Source: an uncultured Clostridium sp.
GTDB lineage: Bacteria; Bacillota; Clostridia; Lachnospirales; Lachnospiraceae
Direction of reading: 5' to 3'
Length of the DNA stretch: 46,484 nt
Assembly: GCA_902496665.1 (NCBI GenBank)
Contig: CABVBU010000025.1
Coordinates: 1 to 46,484 of the forward strand
Positions within the stretch are counted from its first letter, which is position 1. The number at the start of each line of letters is the position of its first letter. This document shows, in pieces, positions 7,362 through 15,728 of this stretch. A program made the translations under genes and the position numbers. The notes below the pieces were generated by a model that worked only from the letters and a program-made list of their open reading frames with translations, had not been told where the DNA came from and made no database searches.

Positions 7362-7456
7362 GGTTGAAAGATAAAAGAGCAGTTGTAAAAATAACTGCGG
7401 TGTACAAAAATTATGCGGCTGTGAAGCTGTTACAGTGATAGAAACAGGAGGATTTT

Positions 7457-9439
7457 ATGATATTATCCTGCAGCAATATCTGCAAATCATTTGGAAGCGA
7501 CGATATTATCAAGAACGCTTCCTTTCATATTGAGGATCATGAAAAAGCTGCCATCGTCGGCATCAACGGAGCGGGAAAATCGACGCTCTTAAAGATCATT
7601 GTCGGCGAGTTGGCACCGGATTCCGGTGAGGTGGTGCTGGGAAGCGGGAAGACGCTGGGCTACCTGGCACAGAACCAGGATCTTTTGAGCCACCGGACCA
7701 TCTATGAGGAGATGCTGGATGCGAAAAAGTCCGTCATCGCCATGGAAAATCGTCTGAGGGATCTGGAAAATTCCATGAAGACAGCATCCGGGGAAGAGCT
7801 GGAGACCATGATGAATCAGTACAGCCGTTTAAGCCACGAGTTTGAGCTCATCAACGGCTATGCATGGAAGAGTGAGATCGTGGGCGTCTTAAAGGGACTT
7901 GGCTTTACGGAGGAGGAGTTCTCCAAGCAGATCTCCACACTCTCCGGCGGACAAAAGACAAGAGTTTCCCTGGGCAAGCTTCTTCTCACAAACCCGGATA
8001 TCATTCTTCTCGATGAGCCGACGAACCATCTCGATATGTCTTCCATCGCATGGCTGGAGACATATCTCCTGAACTACCGTGGTGCCGTTCTCATCGTTGC
8101 CCACGACCGGTATTTTCTCGATAAGATCGTCACAAAGGTCATCGAGCTGGACAATGGACATGCCATCGTGTACTCCGGAAACTATACGGCCTACAGCGAG
8201 AAGCGGGCACAGATGCGTGCGATCCAGATGAAGGCTTATTTAAACCAGCAGCAGGAGATCAAGCACCAGGAAGCGGTCATCGAAAAGTTAAAATCCTTCA
8301 ACCGGGAAAAGTCCATTAAGCGGGCGGAGAGCCGTGAGAAGATGCTCGATAAGATCGAAGTCCTGGAGAAGCCGACGGAGGTTAACGACGCTATGGATAT
8401 CCGCCTGGAGCCGAATATCTTAAGCGGAAACGATGTGCTGACGGTGAACGGTCTGGCGAAATCCTTTGGCGCCCAGACGCTGTTTACGGATCTGAGCTTT
8501 GATGTAAAGCGCGGGGAACGGGTTGCGATCATCGGTGACAACGGAACGGGAAAGACAACGATCTTAAAGATCATCAACGGCCTCGTGGAGCCGGATGACG
8601 GCGAGATTATTCTGGGATCCAGAGTCCACATCGGATATTATGACCAGGATCACCAGGTGCTCCACATGGAAAAAACGTTGTTTGAGGAGATCTCCGATGC
8701 CTATCCGGGAATGTCCAACACCCAGATCAGAAGTACGCTGGCGGCATTCCTCTTTACCGGGGACGATGTGTTTAAGCGGATCGGGGACTTAAGTGGCGGC
8801 GAGAGGGGACGTGTTTCCCTCGCGAAGCTGATGCTCTCCGAGGCAAACTTCCTGATCCTCGATGAGCCGACGAACCATCTTGATATTACATCAAAGGAGA
8901 TCCTTGAGAACGCTTTAAGACACTACGGCGGAACAGTGCTCTACGTCTCCCATGACCGATATTTTATCAACAAGACTGCAACGAGAATCCTGGATCTCAC
9001 CGGAAAGCGGATGATGAATTATATCGGAAACTATGATTATTATCTGGAAAAACATGAGGCGATGATGAACGCCCATTTCGGAACCGAAAACGTGGAAAGT
9101 ACCGGCGGGATCGTAGGATTCGGTGCGTCAAAGACTGGGGCTGCAGCCGAGACTTCCAATAACGCGGTACAGGGCAGCGCGGTGGACGCAGGCGGAAAGC
9201 TTGACTGGAAAGCCCAGAAGGAAGAGCAGGCCCGCCAGAGAAAGCGCCAGAATGACTTAAAGAAAGTCGAGGATGAGATCCACAAGCTTGAGACCAGGGA
9301 CGGCGAGATCGACGGACTCCTCTGCGACGAGAGCGTTTTCTCCGATGTGGCGAAGCTCATGGAGTTAAATAAAGAAAAAGAGGAGATCGCAGGGAAACTT
9401 GAGACTCTGTATGAAAAGTGGGAGGAGCTGGCTGAATAA
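7457..9439 (+). CDS. ABC-F family ATPase (ribosome-associated, YdiF/Uup-like)
   Basis: This 660-residue protein has two ABC ATPase domains and no membrane segment, the ABC-F layout. These proteins act on ribosomes as translation factors, and some give resistance to ribosome-targeting antibiotics. The first Walker A is GINGAGKS (about 35-42) with signature LSGGQKTR (about 161-168). The second is GDNGTGKT (about 358) with LSGGERGR (about 445); both have LLDEPTNHLD-type Walker B motifs. The basic, helical linker between domains (about 245-320) enters the ribosomal E site in relatives. The C-terminus (about 580-655) is a charged coiled coil as in Uup and YdiF. CAGGAGGA precedes the ATG. Resistance function cannot be told from sequence; length fits YdiF better than known resistance variants. 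Confidence 0.9.
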   Translation: MILSCSNICKSFGSDDIIKNASFHIEDHEKAAIVGINGAGKSTLLKIIVGELAPDSGEVVLGSGKTLGYLAQNQDLLSHRTIYEEMLDAKKSVIAMENRLRDLENSMKTASGEELETMMNQYSRLSHEFELINGYAWKSEIVGVLKGLGFTEEEFSKQISTLSGGQKTRVSLGKLLLTNPDIILLDEPTNHLDMSSIAWLETYLLNYRGAVLIVAHDRYFLDKIVTKVIELDNGHAIVYSGNYTAYSEKRAQMRAIQMKAYLNQQQEIKHQEAVIEKLKSFNREKSIKRAESREKMLDKIEVLEKPTEVNDAMDIRLEPNILSGNDVLTVNGLAKSFGAQTLFTDLSFDVKRGERVAIIGDNGTGKTTILKIINGLVEPDDGEIILGSRVHIGYYDQDHQVLHMEKTLFEEISDAYPGMSNTQIRSTLAAFLFTGDDVFKRIGDLSGGERGRVSLAKLMLSEANFLILDEPTNHLDITSKEILENALRHYGGTVLYVSHDRYFINKTATRILDLTGKRMMNYIGNYDYYLEKHEAMMNAHFGTENVESTGGIVGFGASKTGAAAETSNNAVQGSAVDAGGKLDWKAQKEEQARQRKRQNDLKKVEDEIHKLETRDGEIDGLLCDESVFSDVAKLMELNKEKEEIAGKLETLYEKWEELAE

Positions 9440-9496
9440 GCAGCAATCATTAATATCCGCTGATTCTCAGGTCCGTTGCTGCCTGCGCAGGGTGTG

Positions 9497-9530
9497 AACA
9501 GCAGCAAACCTGTTGAACAGATATAGACGT
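9497..9530 (-). repeat. Possible degenerate relic (copy D) of the MITE-like family
   Basis: On the - strand TATCTGTTCAACAGGTTTGC resembles the end of the 47-bp copy (TATCGGTTCAACAGGTCAGTGC), and it is followed by a hairpin region (GTTGCTG/CAGCAAAC) ending in GGACC. The match covers only about 20 bases, so this is tentative. It lies in the ABC-F to rex gap, before the terminator. Confidence 0.25.
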
Positions 9531-9534
9531 ATTC

Positions 9535-9589
9535 AAAAGAAAATGTTCCGTCCGGTCAGGGAGATCATGGATGGGACATTTTCTTTTTT
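9535..9589 (+). terminator. Long terminator between the ABC-F gene and rex
   Basis: AAAAGAAAATGTTCC (9535-9549) pairs with GGGACATTTTCTTTT (9573-9587) with one wobble, followed by more Ts. The A-rich left arm means it could also end transcription from the other strand. Confidence 0.8.
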
Positions 9590-9643
9590 GCATGGGACAG
9601 GGCAGTTCCCTGCCCTAATTCGCTCAAATTCATTGACAAGGAT

Positions 9644-9672
9644 TTGACAAATAATATAGATATGGGTATAAT
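9644..9672 (+). promoter_or_regulatory. Strong sigma-A promoter for rex
   Basis: TTGACA (9644-9649), a 17-bp spacer and a perfect TATAAT (9667-9672). A second TTGACA lies 11 bp upstream. It probably drives the rex-acpS-nnr-alr run, which has no internal promoter that I could see. No Rex-type operator (TTGTTAA...TTAACAA) is visible here. Confidence 0.85.
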
Positions 9673-9717
9673 AGATTTCATCGTTATATGAAAGTTTTGA
9701 GAAGGTGAAACCAGAAA

Positions 9718-10410
9718 ATGACAGACGAAAGACAGATTTCAAAGGCGGTTATTTCCAGACTTCCGCGATATTACAGATATCTGGGCGAGCTGATGGAGGA
9801 GGGGATTGAGAGAATTTCCTCCAACGAGCTGAGTGCAAGAATGAAGGTGACGGCGTCCCAGATCCGTCAGGATCTTAACAACTTCGGCGGCTTCGGACAG
9901 CAGGGATACGGATACAATGTAAAGTACCTCTACACCGAGATCGCAAGGATCCTCGGAATCGACAGACAGCACAACCTCATTATCATCGGTGCCGGAAATC
10001 TTGGACAGGCCATCGCCAACTATACAAATTTTGAGAAGCGCGGCTTTATGATCAAGGGAATGTTCGATATCAACCCGCGCCTGATCGGTCTCGTGGTCCG
10101 CGGCGTTGAGATCCGTGGAATCGATGACCTTGAACAGTTTATTATTGACAACGAGGTGCAGATCGCGGCTCTCACGATCCCGAAGTCCAAGGCCCCGGAG
10201 ATCGCGGAGCGCCTGGTAAAAGCAGGAATCAAGGCGATCTGGAACTTCGCCCACACAGACTTAAATGTCCCGGACGATGTGGTCGTTGAGAACGTCCATC
10301 TCTCCGAGAGCCTGATGCGTCTTTCCTACCGTGTCTGCAGCATGCAGGATGAGCGGGAGCGGAAGGCGAAAGAAAAAGCAGAACAGACGGGAACCAATGA
10401 GACATGTTGA
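9718..10410 (+). CDS. rex: Redox-sensing transcriptional repressor Rex
   Basis: This 230-residue protein is the NADH/NAD+-sensing repressor that controls fermentation and anaerobic energy genes in Gram-positive bacteria. The N-terminal winged helix (about 1-80) has the expected ISKAVISRLPRYYRYL start and the DNA-contact segment VTASQIRQDLNNFG. The Rossmann domain follows, with the dinucleotide motif GAGNLGQA in IIIGAGNLGQAIANY, and the C-terminus has the domain-swap helix (LSYRVCSMQ). Length fits the family (about 210-225) with a short charged tail. The ATG at 9718 is preceded by GAAGGTG. The end overlaps acpS by 7 bases. Among local genes, the sodium-pump operon or transaldolase could be targets, but no full Rex site was found. 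Confidence 0.95.
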   Translation: MTDERQISKAVISRLPRYYRYLGELMEEGIERISSNELSARMKVTASQIRQDLNNFGGFGQQGYGYNVKYLYTEIARILGIDRQHNLIIIGAGNLGQAIANYTNFEKRGFMIKGMFDINPRLIGLVVRGVEIRGIDDLEQFIIDNEVQIAALTIPKSKAPEIAERLVKAGIKAIWNFAHTDLNVPDDVVVENVHLSESLMRLSYRVCSMQDERERKAKEKAEQTGTNETC

Positions 10411-10772
10411 TTGGAGTTGGCTGTGATTTGGTCGAAATTGAGCGAGTAAAAAAAGCCTGTGATAAAGAGGCTTTTTTGTCGCGTATTTATACCGAGCGTG
10501 AGCGCCGGCAGGCAAAGGGAGATCCCCGGGTCCTTGCCGGCACTTTTGCCGTTAAAGAGGCAGTGGCGAAGGTGTTTGGAACGGGATTCCGGGAGTTTAT
10601 GCCGATTCATGTGGAGGTCTTAAGAGATCCTCTTGGAAAGCCCTATGTGGAGCTTCATGAAGGAGCTGCAAAAATAGCAGAAGACCTCGGGATCACAAAA
10701 ATCGAAGTGTCGATCTCAGACACGAAGGACCATGCGATGGCGTTTGCCGTCGGAGAGGGGGATGCCGGATGA
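10404..10772 (+). CDS. acpS: Holo-[acyl-carrier-protein] synthase
   Basis: This 122-residue enzyme transfers 4'-phosphopantetheine from coenzyme A to apo-ACP, switching on fatty-acid synthesis. The family start IGVGCDLVEIERV supplies the metal-binding aspartate, and the second motif (FAVKEAVAKVFGTG) supplies the catalytic glutamate/lysine pair. Length is normal. The ATG overlaps the rex end, and the stop overlaps the next start in an ATGA, so translation is coupled through rex-acpS-nnr. Confidence 0.94.
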   Translation: MLIGVGCDLVEIERVKKACDKEAFLSRIYTERERRQAKGDPRVLAGTFAVKEAVAKVFGTGFREFMPIHVEVLRDPLGKPYVELHEGAAKIAEDLGITKIEVSISDTKDHAMAFAVGEGDAG

Positions 10773-12352
10773 AAGCAGTTCTCAGTGGAAAAGAAATGAA
10801 AGAGTTCGATGCAAGGTCCATCAGGGGGTATGGGATTCCGTCCTTAGTCCTGATGGAACGGGCAGCAATGGCAGTAGCAGAGAAAGCAGAGGAGATACTG
10901 GAGAAAGAACAGGCAGGGACTGTCTGGTCCGTCTGCGGCTTTGGAAATAACGGGGCGGATGGGGTTGCCGCCGCCAGAATGCTGTTTTTAAAGGGGTACG
11001 ATGTGAAGATCGTTTTCCCGCAGCGGGACGGAAAAGGAAGCGAGGAGCTGGAAGCCCAGCTAAATGTCGTAAAACGGCTGGGAATCCCAGTGATGACGGC
11101 GGAAGACCTGCCGGACCCGGGGAAAAAGAAAATTCCGGTGCAGCCGTTTAGAAAGGACGGCGAGAGAAAAAGGAGCTGCCGGGGCGTGATCCTGGATGCA
11201 ATCTTTGGGATCGGTCTTTCAAGAAATGTGGAGGGCGCATACCGGAAGCTGATCCAGTGGATCAATGGGCAGGAAGACATGGAAGTCATCGCTGTTGATA
11301 TCCCGTCGGGCATCAGCTCTGATAACGGAGGCGTGATGGGAGACGCAGTCCGCGCGGATGTGACGGTCACGTTTGGAGAAAAGAAGCTTGGGCAGGTGCT
11401 GTTTCCGGGGCGGGATCTCTGCGGACGTCTTCTCGTGAAAGATGTGGGCTTTGTGCCGGAAAGCAGCGCAGAACGGGAAAAACATGTCCAGATGCTGGAT
11501 CAGGAAGATCTTTTGAGGATCCCGGCCCGCATGGCTGACTCCAACAAGGGAACATACGGAAAGGTCCTTGTGATGGCCGGAGCGAAGAACATGGCGGGGG
11601 CTTGCCTGCTTTCTGCCAGAGCGGCATACCGGATGGGAGCCGGCCTCGTAAAGGTCTTTACCCCGGAGGAGAACCGGCTGATCGTACAGGAAAAGCTTCC
11701 GGAGGCTATTTTAGCCACCTACGATACGAAGGAGGCCGGGAAAGATCCGGAAAACTTTGCGCGAAAGATCGCGAGGGAGACAGAATGGGCTGATGTGATC
11801 GTTCTGGGCCCCGGGATCGGGATGGAGGACTATGCCAGATGCATGGTGGAAAATGTCCTGAAGGACGCCTATGTCCCGATCATTCTTGACGCGGATGCCC
11901 TGAATCTTGCGGCGGAATACCGGGAACTGACCGGTTATTTTACGGAGAATATTATTGTGACGCCGCATATGAAGGAGATGTCGCGGCTCACAGGAATTCA
12001 GATAGAAGAAATGAAGGAGAATCCGGTCCGCACCGCCAGGGAGTTCGCGGATCAGTACGGCGTAGTATGCGTCTTAAAGGACGCGGCGACGGTGATCGCC
12101 GGAAGAGACGGAAAGACGTTCGTGAACGGAAGCGGGACTCCTGCCATGGCAAAGGGCGGTTCCGGTGATGTGCTCACGGGCGTGATTGCCGGGCTCGTAG
12201 CGCTGGGACTGGAGGAGAGTGACGCGGCAGCCCTTGGCGTTTATGTACACGGTCTCGCCGGTGAGGCTGCTGAGAAACACTTTGGAATTCACGGAGTGTT
12301 AGCAGGAGAGATCGCAGATTGCCTTCCGGAGGTATACAGAGATGGAATTTGA
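10769..12352 (+). CDS. nnr: Bifunctional NAD(P)H-hydrate epimerase / ADP-dependent dehydratase
   Basis: This 527-residue fusion repairs damaged NADH and NADPH hydrates. The N-terminal YjeF_N epimerase domain (about 1-225) interconverts R and S hydrates, shown by CGFGNNGADGVAAARML and later VIAVDIPSGISSDNG. The C-terminal ribokinase-like dehydratase domain (about 245-520) removes water using ADP, with the nucleotide motif KGGSGDVLTGVIAG and the earlier GPGIG loop. An insertion rich in Lys/Arg (PGKKKIPVQPFRKDGERKRS, about residues 113-132) interrupts the epimerase domain; it looks like a surface loop. The acpS-nnr-alr order is a common Firmicute arrangement. The stop overlaps the alr start by 11 bases. 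Confidence 0.93.
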   Translation: MKAVLSGKEMKEFDARSIRGYGIPSLVLMERAAMAVAEKAEEILEKEQAGTVWSVCGFGNNGADGVAAARMLFLKGYDVKIVFPQRDGKGSEELEAQLNVVKRLGIPVMTAEDLPDPGKKKIPVQPFRKDGERKRSCRGVILDAIFGIGLSRNVEGAYRKLIQWINGQEDMEVIAVDIPSGISSDNGGVMGDAVRADVTVTFGEKKLGQVLFPGRDLCGRLLVKDVGFVPESSAEREKHVQMLDQEDLLRIPARMADSNKGTYGKVLVMAGAKNMAGACLLSARAAYRMGAGLVKVFTPEENRLIVQEKLPEAILATYDTKEAGKDPENFARKIARETEWADVIVLGPGIGMEDYARCMVENVLKDAYVPIILDADALNLAAEYRELTGYFTENIIVTPHMKEMSRLTGIQIEEMKENPVRTAREFADQYGVVCVLKDAATVIAGRDGKTFVNGSGTPAMAKGGSGDVLTGVIAGLVALGLEESDAAALGVYVHGLAGEAAEKHFGIHGVLAGEIADCLPEVYRDGI

Positions 12353-13517
12353 CAGAATCTACGCAGAGGTGGACCTCGGGCGTATTGAAGAAAATATGGA
12401 GGCCATGAAGGAGCATCTTCGTCCGGGAACGAAGATGTACGGGGTGGTAAAGACGGACGCATACGGACACGGGGCAGTTCCGGTAGCGAGGACCATCGAC
12501 CGTTTTGTCTGTGGGTACGCGGTGGCAACGGTGGATGAGGGACTTAAGCTGAGGAGACATGGAATCGAAAAAGAGATCCTGAGTCTTGGTCCGGTTTCAG
12601 CCAGCCGCTATCGGGAATGTCTTGAAAATGACATCAGTCTGCCGGTGTTTGAATACCGGAGAGCAAAAGAATTATCAGATACCGCTGTGGCAGAGGGAAA
12701 GACCGCGAAGATCCATATCGCGGTGGATACGGGAATGAGCCGTATCGGACTTTTCCCGGATGAGGGATCTGTGGAGATTGTAAAAGAGATTGCAGAGCTT
12801 CCGGCTCTCAGGATCGCCGGCATGTTCACCCACTTTGCCCGGGCGGACGAGGCAGATAAGACGAATGCAGGGGAGCAGTACAGACGGTTCCATGCGTTCT
12901 GTGATGCTGTGAAGGCAGTGGGAGTGGAAGTACCGGTCTGCCATTGTTCCAACAGCGCAGGAATCGTGGATCTTCCGGATTTCAACATGGACGCTGTCCG
13001 CGCGGGAATCACGATCTACGGCCTGTACCCGTCGGATGAGGTAAAACAGGATATTATTTCTCTGAAACCGGCGATGGCGTTAAAGAGCTTTATCACTTAC
13101 ATCAAGGAGATCGGACCAGGAACGGAGGTCAGCTACGGCGGAACCTTTAAGGCGGAGAAGGCGATGCGGATCGCTACGGTTTCTGCAGGTTACGGGGACG
13201 GCTATCCGAGAAATCTCTCCGGAAAAGGAGAGGTGCTGATCCATGGAAAACGGGCAAAGATCTTAGGACGGATCTGCATGGACCAGTTTATGGCGGATCT
13301 TACGGGAATCCCGGAGGCCGAAGAGGGAGATCCCGTGACTCTTGTGGGCAGAGACGGGAATCAGGAGATCACTATGGAGGAGCTTGCAGAGATTTCCGGC
13401 GGATTCCATTACGAAATCCCGTGCCTGATAGGAAAACGTGTGCCGCGGCGGTATGTGAAGAATGGAAAAGAAGTGGGCGGAATGATGTGCAGGGATGAAG
13501 AGTACGAAGGATTTTGA
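12342..13517 (+). CDS. alr: Alanine racemase
   Basis: This 391-residue PLP enzyme converts L- to D-alanine for peptidoglycan. The PLP lysine is Lys37 in YGVVKTDAYGHGAV (most relatives have KADAYGHG). The second catalytic base, Tyr265 in EVSYGGTF, aligns in number with the Bacillus enzyme. Length is typical. GGAGG in the end of nnr serves as ribosome-binding site, so the genes are coupled. The next gene downstream is an NdoA toxin, an order known from Bacillus subtilis, but without the antitoxin gene that sits between them there. Confidence 0.95.
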   Translation: MEFDRIYAEVDLGRIEENMEAMKEHLRPGTKMYGVVKTDAYGHGAVPVARTIDRFVCGYAVATVDEGLKLRRHGIEKEILSLGPVSASRYRECLENDISLPVFEYRRAKELSDTAVAEGKTAKIHIAVDTGMSRIGLFPDEGSVEIVKEIAELPALRIAGMFTHFARADEADKTNAGEQYRRFHAFCDAVKAVGVEVPVCHCSNSAGIVDLPDFNMDAVRAGITIYGLYPSDEVKQDIISLKPAMALKSFITYIKEIGPGTEVSYGGTFKAEKAMRIATVSAGYGDGYPRNLSGKGEVLIHGKRAKILGRICMDQFMADLTGIPEAEEGDPVTLVGRDGNQEITMEELAEISGGFHYEIPCLIGKRVPRRYVKNGKEVGGMMCRDEEYEGF

Positions 13518-13598
13518 CGGTCATGCTCGAAAACCGGTACGCCTGAATAGAATATCATAAGTGGGAAATACTCTGGACTATAAGAAGCATGCGCTGCA

Positions 13599-13652
13599 GG
13601 CTTCTTGAGTGATCGCGGAAGCCGCCGGGGACAGGTGCAGGCACAGCCCCGG
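13599..13652 (+). other. Two adjacent hairpins in the alr-ndoA gap
   Basis: GGCTTC (13599-13604) pairs with GAAGCC (13618-13623). CCGGGG (13625-13630) pairs with CCCCGG (13647-13652) and encloses GTGC/GCAC. No T-run follows either. This GC-rich structured leader lies 25 bases before the toxin's ribosome-binding site and could restrain its expression. The 176-base gap has no open frame of antitoxin size. Confidence 0.5.
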
Positions 13653-13693
13653 ATCTGCTGACCGCATAGAAATTCAGGCGGAGTGTGAGACTT

Positions 13694-14044
13694 GTGATTA
13701 TCAGACGGGGCGATATTTATTATGCGGATCTGAGACCTGTGGTCGGTTCGGAGCAGGGAGGCGTGCGGCCGGTGCTCGTGATCCAGAACGATGTGGGGAA
13801 CAAGCACAGCCCCACGGTGATCTGTGCGGCGATCACATCGAGGATGAATAAGGCGAAGCTTCCGACCCATGTGGAGCTTTCCGCCAGAGACTGTGACATG
13901 GTGAAGGACTCTGTGATCCTTTTAGAACAGCTCCGGACCATCGACAAACAGAGACTCAGGGAAAAGATCTGTCATATCGACGGGGAGCTGTTAGGCCGGG
14001 TGGACGAGGCGCTGAAGGTCAGCCTGGAGCTTGGATGCTATTAG
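13694..14044 (+). CDS. ndoA: NdoA/MazF-family endoribonuclease toxin, no antitoxin adjacent
   Basis: This 116-residue protein closely matches the Bacillus subtilis EndoA (NdoA/PemK-like) mRNA interferase along its whole length: RRGDIYYADLRPVVGSEQGGVRPVLVIQND, then ICAAITSRMNKAKLPTHVEL, then DSVILLEQLRTIDKQRL. These include the conserved Arg and Thr that form the RNase site. I choose the GTG at 13694 because homologs begin MI(V/I)(K/R)RGD; a GTG three codons earlier sits too close to GGCGGAG (13677-13683). No EndoAI/MazE antitoxin is encoded in the gap after alr or just downstream. Either it lies elsewhere or the protein is kept in check in another way. Confidence 0.92.
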   Translation: MIIRRGDIYYADLRPVVGSEQGGVRPVLVIQNDVGNKHSPTVICAAITSRMNKAKLPTHVELSARDCDMVKDSVILLEQLRTIDKQRLREKICHIDGELLGRVDEALKVSLELGCY

Positions 14045-14096
14045 GAAAGTGCCTGTGAAAGGGGCGGAACCTGTTACATAATCGCGGGTGTATTCC

Positions 14097-14125
14097 TTGA
14101 CGGGGCATTGATTTAATGCTATAGT
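14097..14125 (+). promoter_or_regulatory. Promoter for the CNNM/CBS gene, upstream of MITE copy B
   Basis: TTGACG (14097-14102), a 17-bp spacer and TATAGT (14120-14125). The predicted RNA start, near 14132, places the whole of mobile-element copy B in the transcribed leader. Confidence 0.7.
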
Positions 14126-14134
14126 GGACAAATG

Positions 14135-14290
14135 GTAACGGTTCAGTAGGTCTGCGCATTTACTGCGCTGACCGTAAGAAAACTTAGACTAGAAGGCAAA
14201 AATCCTATCGGCACAGCCGATTTGGAATGGATCTTTGAAACAATTCAGCCGTGGATCTGGAACTGGCTGGATGCAGTACTGAAAATGATA
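14135..14290 (+). mobile_element. MITE-like element, copy B, in the leader of the CNNM/CBS gene
   Basis: From GTAACGGTTCAGTA (14135-14148) this copies the element at 7229 for about 103 bp with scattered substitutions. The first hairpin (GGTCTGCGC/GCGCTGACC) is identical. The second has ATCGGC (14207-14212) paired with GCCGAT (14216-14221), where copy A has ATCAGC and GCTGAT: both arms changed together. The right part diverges, and only TACTGAA at 14277-14283 resembles the expected inverted end. No target duplication is visible, so this copy is older or decayed. Its end abuts the AAGGAG of the next gene. Confidence 0.7.
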
Positions 14291-14310
14291 AAGGAGTGTA
14301 GGTAATTCTC

Positions 14311-15657
14311 ATGGACGATGGCAATTCGTGGATAGGAATTGTTTTATTTGCCGCATCGGTGATCCTGTTTGCGGTGATGTACGGATTCGGTGCGGCGGTT
14401 CAGGCGCTGAACACCAGTGCACTGGAGGATGAGCGCGATGAGGGGAATGTGAGGGCGGAAAAGCTCTTGAAGATCCAGGAGGATCCGTATCTCTTTATCC
14501 GCACAAACCAGCTGGCGACGAGTATCCTGACACTGGCAATGGGAGCGTCTTCCCTGCTGTTTGTGGTAAGAAATCTGACGGCGCTGCTCGGAGTGCGCAC
14601 GAAGATGCCGCATCTGGCGGCAGTTGGAATTTCATATGTCGCGGGACTTGTGGGAATCGCATTCCTGCTCACGGTACTGGGGATCGTGATCCCGAAGCGC
14701 ATCGCTGCGAAAAGTCCGATCCGGTTCTGCTATAAGGTGCTTCCACTGGTGGAGCTTGTGGCGAAATTTCTGTTTCCGTTCGCGTGGCTGATGGATCAGT
14801 TCGCCTATATTTCCCTGAAGGCGGTGGGCATCAATATCCGCGAAAAAGATGACAATGTGACCGAGGAAGACATCATGTATATGGTCAATGAAGGTCATGA
14901 GCAGGGGGTCTTAGAGGCCAGTGAGGCGGAGATGATCACGAATATCTTCGAGTTCGATGATAAAGTGGCGGCGGATATCATGACGCACCGTACGGCTGTC
15001 CTTGCATTAGACGGGGAGATCACGCTTAAGGAAGCGCTGGATTTCGTTGTGAAGGAAGCAAACTACTCGAGATTCCCGGTTTATGAGGAAGATATCGACA
15101 ATATCATCGGTATTCTCCACATGCGGGACATGCTTCATTATACAGACTCGAAAGAACATTTAAATACGCCGATCAAAAAGATCAAGGGGCTGCTCAGAAG
15201 CCCACACTTTATTCCGGAGACGAAGAATATCAACTCTCTCTTTAAGGAGATGCAGTCCCAGAAGATCCATATCGAGCTGGTCGTGGATGAGTATGGTCAG
15301 CTTGCGGGTATCGTTACGATGGAGGATATCTTAGAGGAGATCGTCGGAAATATTCTGGACGAGTATGATAAGGAGGAGCCGGATATCGTTTCCAGAAAGA
15401 ATGGTACATATGAGCTTACCGGTCTCACACTCTTAGATGATGTGGAGGAGACTCTTGGGGTGGAATTTGACAAGGAAGATAAGGATAACTTTGACACGCT
15501 GAACGGTTTCATGGTGTCCAGGCTTGGACATATCCCGAAAGTGGGAGAGAAGGGGAGTGTCCGGATCGGGGACTACCTGTTAAAGATCATGAAAGTGGAG
15601 AACAAGGTGATCCAGACGGTTCTTGCGATTCCGTTGCCGAAAGAAGAGAAGAAATAG
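14311..15657 (+). CDS. CNNM-domain (DUF21)/CBS/CorC-HlyC membrane protein
   Basis: This 448-residue protein has the hemolysin C / CNNM layout: an N-terminal DUF21 transmembrane domain (about 1-190, three to four helices), two CBS domains (about 205-330, beginning VAADIMTHRTAVLALDGEI) and a C-terminal CorC_HlyC domain (about 350-440). Relatives are linked to Mg2+ or Co2+ transport, often efflux, with CBS domains sensing nucleotides. The old name hemolysin is not evidence of toxicity. AAAGGAG lies 14 bases before the ATG, longer than usual, possibly because the element insertion shaped this leader. It ends at a terminator shared with the convergent xpt. Confidence 0.88.
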   Translation: MDDGNSWIGIVLFAASVILFAVMYGFGAAVQALNTSALEDERDEGNVRAEKLLKIQEDPYLFIRTNQLATSILTLAMGASSLLFVVRNLTALLGVRTKMPHLAAVGISYVAGLVGIAFLLTVLGIVIPKRIAAKSPIRFCYKVLPLVELVAKFLFPFAWLMDQFAYISLKAVGINIREKDDNVTEEDIMYMVNEGHEQGVLEASEAEMITNIFEFDDKVAADIMTHRTAVLALDGEITLKEALDFVVKEANYSRFPVYEEDIDNIIGILHMRDMLHYTDSKEHLNTPIKKIKGLLRSPHFIPETKNINSLFKEMQSQKIHIELVVDEYGQLAGIVTMEDILEEIVGNILDEYDKEEPDIVSRKNGTYELTGLTLLDDVEETLGVEFDKEDKDNFDTLNGFMVSRLGHIPKVGEKGSVRIGDYLLKIMKVENKVIQTVLAIPLPKEEKK

Positions 15658-15670
15658 AAAGAAGAAATAG

Positions 15671-15725
15671 AAAACGGATACTTTGCACTCCGGCATTCCT
15701 GCCGGAAGCGAAAGTATCCGTTTTT
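15671..15725. terminator. Bidirectional terminator between the CNNM/CBS gene and xpt
   Basis: AAAACGGATACTTT (15671-15684) is the exact reverse complement of AAAGTATCCGTTTT (15711-15724). Inside is a second perfect hairpin, CCGGCA-TTCC-TGCCGG (15690-15705). A-runs and T-runs on the two sides let it serve both convergent genes. Confidence 0.92.
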
Positions 15726-15728
15726 ACA

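Noticed and set aside
13523..13612. Very short frames in the alr-ndoA gap as a candidate antitoxin
   Set aside because: The frames found there are only seven residues or so, and an 80-residue frame overlaps ndoA in another phase with Cys/Arg-rich, non-protein-like content.
14311..15657. Naming the CNNM/CBS protein a hemolysin
   Set aside because: The hemolysin label comes from early annotation of TlyC/HlyC. The domain layout points to metal-ion transport and nothing in the sequence suggests pore formation.
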